Source: Comamonadaceae bacterium (GTDB lineage Bacteria > Pseudomonadota > Gammaproteobacteria > Burkholderiales > Burkholderiaceae_C). From it: a stretch of 7,928 bases of DNA. Positions 1-7,928 of this stretch are shown one piece after another. Every line of letters starts with the position of its first letter. The first letter of the stretch is position 1. Made by a program: the position numbers and the translations under genes. Location: positions 1 to 7,928 of the forward strand of contig CANCAO010000059.1 of the NCBI GenBank assembly GCA_947374105.1. Reading direction: 5' to 3'. The notes beneath the pieces were generated by a model. It did no database searches. It was not told where the DNA came from and was given only the letters and a program-made list of their open reading frames with translations.

Positions 1-3683
<3,683 letters not shown>

Positions 3684-3689
3684 GGCGCA

Positions 3690-3694
3690 CTCCT
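3690..3694 (-). promoter_or_regulatory. Ribosome binding site of gltB
   Basis: On the minus strand AGGAG is followed by six bases and the ATG at 3683. This is a near-consensus Shine-Dalgarno at good spacing, and it decides the gltB start codon. Confidence 0.85.
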
Positions 3695-3716
3695 AAAAAA
3701 TTGCACAAGGGTTTAG

Positions 3717-3745
3717 AGCATAGCCCACAGCGACCCATTTGCCAA
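3717..3745 (-). promoter_or_regulatory. Predicted sigma-70-type promoter of gltB
   Basis: On the minus strand a -35 box TTGGCA (3745-3740) and a -10 box TATGCT (3722-3717) are separated by exactly 17 bases. Each hexamer is close to the consensus (TTGACA, TATAAT). The start of transcription would fall near 3710, giving a leader of about 27 bases with the AGGAG site in it. The boxes lie between the gltB start and the left inverted repeat of the transposase element, with the -35 box only 12 bases from that repeat. This is a prediction from sequence alone. Confidence 0.6.
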
Positions 3746-3757
3746 GTAAAATAAATG

Positions 3758-3775
3758 GGGTCAGATTCCAATTAA
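3758..3775 (+). repeat. Left 18-bp inverted repeat of the RAYT element
   Basis: GGGTCAGATTCCAATTAA, an exact reverse complement of 4596-4613. It lies just upstream of the gltB -35 box. From recollection, GGGGTCAGA-type ends often flank transposases of this group in proteobacteria; this was not searched. Confidence 0.85.
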
Positions 3776-3811
3776 TTCACGACAAATTCAATCAATTAAT
3801 TATTGGGGACA

Positions 3812-3860
3812 TATCAAAAATGATAGCTGTCTGTGAATATATTTATTGGATTACAGGCTT
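3812..3860. repeat. AT-rich palindromic repeat-like stretch at the RAYT stop codon
   Basis: This stretch holds two small imperfect stem-loops. TATCA-AAAA-TGATA (3812-3825) has a perfect 5-bp stem, and CTGTGAAT (3831-3838) can pair with ATTACAG (3850-3856) with one bulged base. The segment ends inside the transposase stop codon (3859-3861). Its layout resembles the short intergenic palindromic repeats (TATCAAAAATGATAGCTG-type) that I recall being dispersed in Comamonadaceae genomes, but this copy would be degenerate. It could equally be part of the RAYT element's own 3' structure. Confidence 0.4.
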
Positions 3861-4563
3861 ATTTAATTGATTTTTTTGAGACTAAAACAGGACGACCAGC
3901 GCTTACTTTGCTGACCCGTCTTTCGGTCTTTTTTTGCAAATCATTGACAAAATCAGCCTCTCCCAAGGCCCATCCACTGAGTGTTGCCTTCGTCAACACC
4001 TGCTGCTGATCAACGCTAACCCCTGTATTGACGAGTTCAGCATAGGCCGCTTCACGCGCAAAAGGCGTGTTGCCCAACTCCCAATACAAGGCGTGCGGGG
4101 TGATCAAACGGTCTGCCTGTTGGCCGATGTAATGGCCGTGGCTAGACCAGGGGTAGTCCCGTGCCTGTGCCACCAGCCCTCCCCGCACTGGGTTCAAGTC
4201 GATATAGGCCATGCAGGCCATCAGATAGCGATCGGTCTGGATCAGGGTGGACTTGTAGCGGCCCTCCCACAGCGTGCCCGTGCGCCCCTGCGCATCGTTG
4301 AAGTAACGGACGTAACGCCGCCCCACCGCCTGCATCATCTGCGGCAAGCCATCCTGGGTCTCAGGTGTGGCCAGCAAGTGAAAGTGGTTGCTCATGAGCA
4401 CGTAAGCATGAACTGCCACGTCAAATTTTTTGGTGTTTTCGTCCAGCAAATTCAGCAGCAAACGATAGTCTGCCGGAGTTGAGAAAATAGCCTGCCGGTT
4501 ATTGCCCCGTTGAATGACGTGGTGCGGATAGCCGGGAACGCTGAGACGGGGAAGACGTGCCAT
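3859..4563 (-). CDS. REP-associated tyrosine transposase (RAYT), Y1/HUH family
   Basis: A 234-residue Y1 (IS200-like) transposase of the RAYT type, a single-strand DNA endonuclease that in known cases handles REP-like hairpins. It begins MARLPRLSVPGYPHHVIQRG, the usual N-terminus of the family. The HUH metal site is H60-F-H62 in MSNHFHLL. The catalytic tyrosine is expected in GRRYVRYFN, Y84 or Y87. GTLWEGRYKS (96-105), YIDLNPVRGGLV (120-131) and YPWSS (137-141) are further hallmark blocks. The C-terminus has the usual GWALGEADF and GRP segments. Length is normal and I see no damage. The open frame extends 59 codons further upstream, but that extension reads through the inverted repeat and into the lipoprotein gene, so I place the start at 4563. 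No clear Shine-Dalgarno precedes it; instead a strong hairpin ends three bases before the ATG. Confidence 0.93.
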   Translation of the reverse strand: MARLPRLSVPGYPHHVIQRGNNRQAIFSTPADYRLLLNLLDENTKKFDVAVHAYVLMSNHFHLLATPETQDGLPQMMQAVGRRYVRYFNDAQGRTGTLWEGRYKSTLIQTDRYLMACMAYIDLNPVRGGLVAQARDYPWSSHGHYIGQQADRLITPHALYWELGNTPFAREAAYAELVNTGVSVDQQQVLTKATLSGWALGEADFVNDLQKKTERRVSKVSAGRPVLVSKKSIK

Positions 4564-4566
4564 GGT

Positions 4567-4595
4567 GATGGTGCAGCGAGAGTGGGTGCACCATC
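4567..4595. promoter_or_regulatory. Hairpin in the transposase leader, next to its start codon
   Basis: GATGGTGCA (4567-4575) and TGCACCATC (4587-4595) form a perfect 9-bp stem around an 11-base loop. It lies between the right inverted repeat and the transposase ATG, three bases from the start codon. In the mRNA it would cover the ribosome binding region, which could keep transposase translation low. Alternatively it is the DNA hairpin that the HUH enzyme recognises. The structure is seen in the sequence; both roles are inference. Confidence 0.6.
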
Positions 4596-4613
4596 TTAAT
4601 TGGAATCTGACCC
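4596..4613 (-). repeat. Right 18-bp inverted repeat of the RAYT element
   Basis: The plus strand reads TTAATTGGAATCTGACCC, the exact reverse complement of 3758-3775. It directly abuts the leader hairpin of the transposase and lies 14 bases from the lipoprotein stop codon. Confidence 0.85.
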
Positions 4614-4627
4614 TAATTGTTTGCCTT

Positions 4628-5089
4628 TTATTTAGGGGCTTTTGCGACGCGGACTTTACCGCCAGTGGTGACCAAGATAACCGGTTCACCGGGGGCGAAG
4701 ATTTCTGAGCCTTTGCCTTGGACGATGGCGCGTCGATCACCAGTTTTCTTGAGCTGAATCAGAATTTCAAACGCATCTTCGCGCGTGCCAGTTCGCTCAA
4801 TGACATTGCCCGCAACAGCGCCGGCCACCGCGCCCAAAATGCCAATGATTTGCCCTTCGCGCTGACCACTTCCGGCGCCATAGCCCGCCAAGCCACCCAG
4901 CACGCCACCGGTCGTGGCGCCAGCTCCCGATTGGCTGCCCTCCACGGTCACGCTGCGAACGGACAAGACGACGGCGTCCTCTACCAGTGACAGACGCTGT
5001 GTATCGTTACGTTGGATGACATCGGGGCTGCTGCTGGCGCAACCGACGAGCACGAGAATGCATGCCAAAGAGATTAATTTTTTCATCAT
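4628..5089 (-). CDS. Glycine-zipper outer-membrane lipoprotein (SlyB / 17-kDa antigen type)
   Basis: A small predicted lipoprotein of 153 residues. The N-terminus MMKKLISLACILVLVGC is a type II signal peptide with lipobox L-V-G-C, so Cys17 would be lipidated after cleavage; Ala at +2 favours the outer membrane. A glycine-rich glycine-zipper 2TM segment follows in two halves: about 57-75 (GATTGGVLGGLAGYGAGSG) and 83-97 (ILGAVAGAVAGNVIE). A polar beta-rich tail of about 50 residues follows, as in SlyB/Pcp proteins, which are thought to support envelope integrity. The frame can be extended to a TTG at 5101, but I prefer the ATG at 5089 with a weak GAAAG five bases upstream; the adjacent ATG at 5086 is equally possible. 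It starts 75 bases after the methyltransferase stop, so it may be co-transcribed or have its own promoter. The exact subfamily is uncertain. Confidence 0.85.
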   Translation of the reverse strand: MMKKLISLACILVLVGCASSSPDVIQRNDTQRLSLVEDAVVLSVRSVTVEGSQSGAGATTGGVLGGLAGYGAGSGQREGQIIGILGAVAGAVAGNVIERTGTREDAFEILIQLKKTGDRRAIVQGKGSEIFAPGEPVILVTTGGKVRVAKAPK

Positions 5090-5164
5090 GAAAGCTTTCA
5101 AAAAACAAGGCCGATCAACGAATCGGGAACAGCATAAGGATAAGCGGGAAAGTGTTCCGGCTGC

Positions 5165-6085
5165 TTAGGAAGGGGTGTTGGGCAGACGAAAGCGGGTTGC
5201 CAGCAAGGATTTGAGCCCAAACTCATCCAGAATGGCTTTGAGACGATCTGCGGCTGCGCGCTTCTTAGACCCGTCATTACGGTCCATGAGGCGGGCAATG
5301 ATGAGCTCGTTTTTCATGCTGTGCTCCCAACCCACCAGTTCGGTCACCGTGACTTGGTAGCCCCAGGCCTCTAGGTAGAGGCAGCGCAGCACATTGGTGA
5401 TTTGGCTGCCCATCTCGCGGGTGTGCAGCGGGTGACGCCACAGCTCAGCCAGCGGGGTGCGACTCAAAGACAAGGCCTTGCCCGCGCCCAAGACGCGCGC
5501 CACTTCGGCTTGACAGCACGGGACCAGCACCATGAAGCAAGCTTGCTTTTGAAGGCCAAAAGCGATGGCGTCGTCGGTCGCCGTATCGCAGGCATGCAGG
5601 GCGGTGACGACGTCAATGCGGTCGGGCAGCTCTGCGGTTTGCGCCGACTCCTGCACGCTCAGGTTCAAGAAGGACATGCGATCAAAACCCAGGCGCTGCG
5701 CCAGTTCGCGTGATTTTTGCACCAGCTCAGATCGGGTCTCAATGCCGTAGATGTGGCCGCTTTGGAGGGTCTTAAAAAACAGGTCGTAAAGGATGAAGCC
5801 GAGATAGGATTTGCCCGCCCCGTGGTCGGCCAAAGTGATGGGCGGCGAATTTTTCTTCTGCACTTGTCCATCGGGAGCCTCACGCTCTGTGCGCAGCTCA
5901 TCGAGCAGCTTTTCGATAAAGTGGTAGAGGTGGTAAACCTGCTTGAGCTTGCGGCGTGAATCCTGGTTGAGCTTGCCTTCACGCGTCAAGATATGGAGTT
6001 CTTTGAGCAACTCGATAGACTGCCCGGCCTTGATCTCTGGCGCGATGGGTGTCGCCGCTGGTGCGGCCTGTTTTTTGGCGTTCAT
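5165..6085 (-). CDS. SAM-dependent methyltransferase, Methyltransf_32-like
   Basis: Predicted cytoplasmic class I methyltransferase of 306 residues; substrate unknown. A helical, charged N-terminal region (about 20-70) precedes the Rossmann core. Motif I is ITLADHGAGKSYLGF (83-97) with the glycine loop G89-A-G91. The acidic end of strand 2 is IYGIETR (112-118, Glu116), a SAM ribose ligand by analogy. TALHACDTATDDA (161-173) and LVPCCQAE (187-194) match the HxC and PCC patterns that I recall from the Methyltransf_32 group, which includes METTL25 and GSTCD relatives in eukaryotes. NELIIAR (259-265) looks like a late core strand. The ATG overlaps the stop codon of the DUF1415 gene in ATGA, with no strong Shine-Dalgarno of its own, so translation is probably coupled. 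Family assignment is from motif memory; RNA or protein could be the target. Confidence 0.8.
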   Translation of the reverse strand: MNAKKQAAPAATPIAPEIKAGQSIELLKELHILTREGKLNQDSRRKLKQVYHLYHFIEKLLDELRTEREAPDGQVQKKNSPPITLADHGAGKSYLGFILYDLFFKTLQSGHIYGIETRSELVQKSRELAQRLGFDRMSFLNLSVQESAQTAELPDRIDVVTALHACDTATDDAIAFGLQKQACFMVLVPCCQAEVARVLGAGKALSLSRTPLAELWRHPLHTREMGSQITNVLRCLYLEAWGYQVTVTELVGWEHSMKNELIIARLMDRNDGSKKRAAADRLKAILDEFGLKSLLATRFRLPNTPS

Positions 6086-6705
6086 GGCTTGATCTTGCCA
6101 CGCGGTTTGCTGACTTTCTTCTGCGGCTCGACCAGCCCAACTCTGGCCTCTATGCCCAGCGCGGCCCAGCCTGGTTGACCCAACTTCTCTAGGGTCTCAA
6201 TGTTCTTTCCAAAAATCTCTTCAGCATCGGGGAAGGCGTCAACCGCTCGCTCGATGCTGTCCTCACGCAAAAGATGCAGTGTCGGGTAGGGCGAGCGATT
6301 GGTGAAGTTGCCCATCACGTCGGGCCGGGTTCCGGCAAACTGGAAGCGGGGGTGAAAGCTGGCGATTTGCAAAATCCCATCGAGTTCCAGCTCGACCAAT
6401 GCCTCATCGGCCTGTGCCAAAAAATCATTGAAATCAAGAAAGTTTTGCAGGCAATGGGGTGCCATCAGCAGCGTGGTGTCTCGCACGCTGGGGTCGCAAG
6501 CTTGGAGCGCCTGAAGCTCGCTCACCAAGACCGCCAGCAGGGCGTGGGGCTCGGTGGCTTGGCTCACCACGTAGTGAATTTGGCCCTTGACGTGCACGGC
6601 TTTGGCAAACGGGCACAGATTCAAGCCAATGACGACGCGCTCCAGCCAGTGGCGTGTGTCTTGCGCCACCGTTTGCTCAAAATTTTGATAACGCACTGAA
6701 TTCAC
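6082..6705 (-). CDS. DUF1415 family protein
   Basis: A conserved protein of unknown function, 207 residues and soluble, with no signal peptide or membrane segment. It has the family's marks: VVIGLNLCPFAKAV (24-37), then IASFHPRFQFAG (115-126) and NRSPYPTLHLLRE (136-148), followed by an alpha-helical tail with FPDAEEIFGKN (158-168). The conserved Cys31 and His118 are candidates for a functional site, but no activity is known to me. The last 15 residues are basic and probably disordered. The start is GTG at 6705, supported by GGAAG four bases upstream and by the GTGA overlap with the transporter stop; a second GTG three codons later is possible but lacks this support. It lies between the transporter and methyltransferase genes with 4-base overlaps on both sides. 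Confidence 0.9.
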   Translation of the reverse strand: MNSVRYQNFEQTVAQDTRHWLERVVIGLNLCPFAKAVHVKGQIHYVVSQATEPHALLAVLVSELQALQACDPSVRDTTLLMAPHCLQNFLDFNDFLAQADEALVELELDGILQIASFHPRFQFAGTRPDVMGNFTNRSPYPTLHLLREDSIERAVDAFPDAEEIFGKNIETLEKLGQPGWAALGIEARVGLVEPQKKVSKPRGKIKP

Positions 6706-7928
6706 GATGCTTCCAATCTTGCGGTTTTACCCATCTGCCAAGCCAATACAAGGCCCAATAGGCAACACGTGCCCGTCACCCCCCAAGTCCAATGCCAGCC
6801 CCCCACACGGCTGGCCAAGCCCGCCACCAAGGGCGGCCCGGCGAATTGCCCCAAAGCCGACCATTGCTGCGCCCAACCGACGGTGGTGGACACCGTGTCC
6901 GCTGAGGGCGCCAAGCGCACCGCCAGCGAAAACAAGGTGCCGGGGATCAAGCCGCCCACCATAGAGAACAGCAGCACAGCAACAAAGCGCATGGGTGCTG
7001 GCAAGCCCGTGCCCTGCGGCGACAAAGGGTAGGTGGCAAAAGCCGCCAGTGTGCCCAACGCCATCATGCTAAAGCCGACGATCAACAAGACCCGGGCTTG
7101 AACGCCCCGGTCTAGCAAACGACCCGCAGCCACATTGCCCACCATGTTGATGGCCGCCACCAAGGCCGTGAGCACCGCGGTGATGCCACCGCTCAAACCG
7201 GCCTGCGCGTACACCGTAGGCAAGAACCCCACCACCGCCAGCCATTGCCCCGAGTACACCGTGAAAGTAAGCGCTACCAGCCAAGGGCCACGCGAGCCTA
7301 AAGTCTTGCGCAAGCGGTCTTGCCACGCCGCTGCTTGGGGCGCTAGGGGATGGGCTGGATCGAACTTTAGAAGCGTAAGACGCATCTTGTCAGCAGGCAC
7401 CAGACGCCACACCACCAAGGCCATACCCAAGGACACCCCAGCCAACACCCACCACCAAATCTGCCAGCCCCCCACAGCGATAACGAATGGCCCCACCAGC
7501 AAAGCCGTGGCCATACCCAACGGCATGTAGGTACTCCAAATGCCCAGCAAGGTGCTGATGCGATGTGCCGACACGAGTTGACGAATCAGGCTGGGGCCGG
7601 GCAGGCACACCAGCAAGAAACCAAAGCTCTCCACGGCACGCAGCAGTAGAAGACTTGTGGCGTCGGTGGCCCAGCCACCCAGGGCGGATGCGACACCCAA
7701 AATCAGCAGGCCTGTGAGCATGCTGCGCTTGAGCCCCAGGCCATCCGCCGCCAAGCCCACCGCCAGCCCCAGTGTCATACCCGCCAACTGCACGAGCGAG
7801 AGCAAAAACCCTGCCTGCACCAGTGTGAGATTCAGCGCATCACGCAGCTCCGGCAAGGCCGGTGGCAGCTTGCCCACGTGTAGCGCCGCCACTACGCCCG
7901 CCCCGACCACGATCCAAGCGGGAAGCAG
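6702..7928 (-). CDS. Major facilitator superfamily transporter, 5' end cut by window edge
   Basis: Inner-membrane secondary transporter with 12 predicted membrane helices; substrate unknown. The frame is open through the right edge (408 codons here). The first possible start inside the window, GTG at 7910, would cut into helix 1 (the reading LLPAWIVVGAGVVAAL runs across it), so the true start is probably outside. Numbering from that GTG, the helix 2-3 loop carries MFS motif A, GLAADGLGLKR (52-62), and the second half has a weaker copy, GRLLDRG (263-269). A hydrophilic loop at about 172-208 separates the two six-helix halves. The style resembles CynX/NimT-like MFS proteins, but this does not fix the substrate. 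The stop overlaps the GTG of the DUF1415 gene. Confidence 0.9.
   Translation of the reverse strand: MLPAWIVVGAGVVAALHVGKLPPALPELRDALNLTLVQAGFLLSLVQLAGMTLGLAVGLAADGLGLKRSMLTGLLILGVASALGGWATDATSLLLLRAVESFGFLLVCLPGPSLIRQLVSAHRISTLLGIWSTYMPLGMATALLVGPFVIAVGGWQIWWWVLAGVSLGMALVVWRLVPADKMRLTLLKFDPAHPLAPQAAAWQDRLRKTLGSRGPWLVALTFTVYSGQWLAVVGFLPTVYAQAGLSGGITAVLTALVAAINMVGNVAAGRLLDRGVQARVLLIVGFSMMALGTLAAFATYPLSPQGTGLPAPMRFVAVLLFSMVGGLIPGTLFSLAVRLAPSADTVSTTVGWAQQWSALGQFAGPPLVAGLASRVGGWHWTWGVTGTCCLLGLVLAWQMGKTARLEAS
6710..6714 (-). promoter_or_regulatory. Ribosome binding site of the DUF1415 gene
   Basis: On the minus strand GGAAG lies four bases before the GTG at 6705, inside the last codons of the transporter gene. 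It supports the GTG start and translational coupling. Confidence 0.5.

Larger units (their letters stand above)
3758..4613 (-). mobile_element. Single-gene RAYT (Y1/HUH transposase) element bounded by 18-bp inverted repeats
   Basis: An 856-bp unit consisting of one transposase gene between two perfect inverted copies of an 18-mer, GGGTCAGATTCCAATTAA on the plus strand at the left and its complement at the right. It sits between the lipoprotein gene (stop 15 bases beyond the right repeat) and the gltB promoter. No convincing target-site duplication is visible in the flanks (AAATAAATG on the left, TAATTGTTT on the right), as expected for Y1-type single-strand transposition or a domesticated RAYT. 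The exact ends are an inference: I take the repeats as the boundaries, but the mobile or conserved unit could extend a few bases further, since the left copy has one more G (3757). Confidence 0.7.

Noticed and set aside
3934..4482. Plus-strand open frame of 182 codons within the element
   Set aside because: Antisense to the transposase, which has clear HUH and RAYT motifs; not a passenger gene.
3749..4622. Target-site duplication around the transposase element
   Set aside because: The bases outside the two inverted repeats share no convincing direct repeat.
4564..4740. 59-codon N-terminal extension of the transposase
   Set aside because: It would run through the hairpin and inverted repeat and into the lipoprotein gene in another frame, and the family's usual N-terminus begins at the internal ATG 4563.
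5090..5101. TTG start at 5101 for the lipoprotein
   Set aside because: The ATG pair at 5089/5086 gives a standard signal peptide; the TTG start adds four residues with no better ribosome binding site.
3684..5164. Intrinsic terminators in the gaps between genes
   Set aside because: I looked after the lipoprotein, transposase and methyltransferase stops and found no GC-rich stem followed by a T-run on the minus strand.

Overview
The window looks like ordinary chromosome of a betaproteobacterium, probably Burkholderiales/Comamonadaceae (Rhodoferax, Polaromonas or Limnohabitans type). This rests on the style of the GltB N-terminus, the moderately high GC content, and a typical mix of a DUF1415 protein, a glycine-zipper lipoprotein and a single-gene RAYT element. 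The taxonomic call is from recollection of these families, not from a search. All genes with support lie on the minus strand, so transcription runs from right to left.

Right to middle (7928 to 5165): three tightly packed genes, each overlapping the next by 4 bases. They are a 12-TM major facilitator transporter cut by the right window edge, a DUF1415 protein starting with GTG, and a Methyltransf_32-like SAM-dependent methyltransferase. The GTGA and ATGA junctions suggest one transcript with translational coupling. After a short gap comes a glycine-zipper lipoprotein of the SlyB/17-kDa antigen type (5089 to 4628).

Middle (about 4613 to 3758): a compact single-gene element carrying a REP-associated tyrosine transposase (RAYT, Y1/HUH family). 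It is bounded by a perfect 18-bp inverted repeat. A strong hairpin lies just before the transposase start codon, and an AT-rich repeat-like stretch with small palindromes adjoins and just overlaps its stop codon.

Left (3683 to 1): the large (alpha) subunit of NADPH-type glutamate synthase, gltB. The start is well supported by an AGGAG ribosome binding site and a good sigma-70-like promoter, TTGGCA-17 bp-TATGCT. The frame is open to the left edge, giving 1227 codons; the C-terminal part and any gltD lie outside. The glutaminase Cys, FMN-domain motifs and all three Fe-S cysteines are visible.

The transporter, DUF1415 and methyltransferase genes form a plausible operon, but no shared pathway can be read from the sequence. 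Glutamate synthase is an independent nitrogen-assimilation unit. Its promoter sits about 12 bp from the end of the RAYT element, which is the most interesting local arrangement. I found no clearly novel multi-gene system, CRISPR array, RNA gene or convincing intrinsic terminator.
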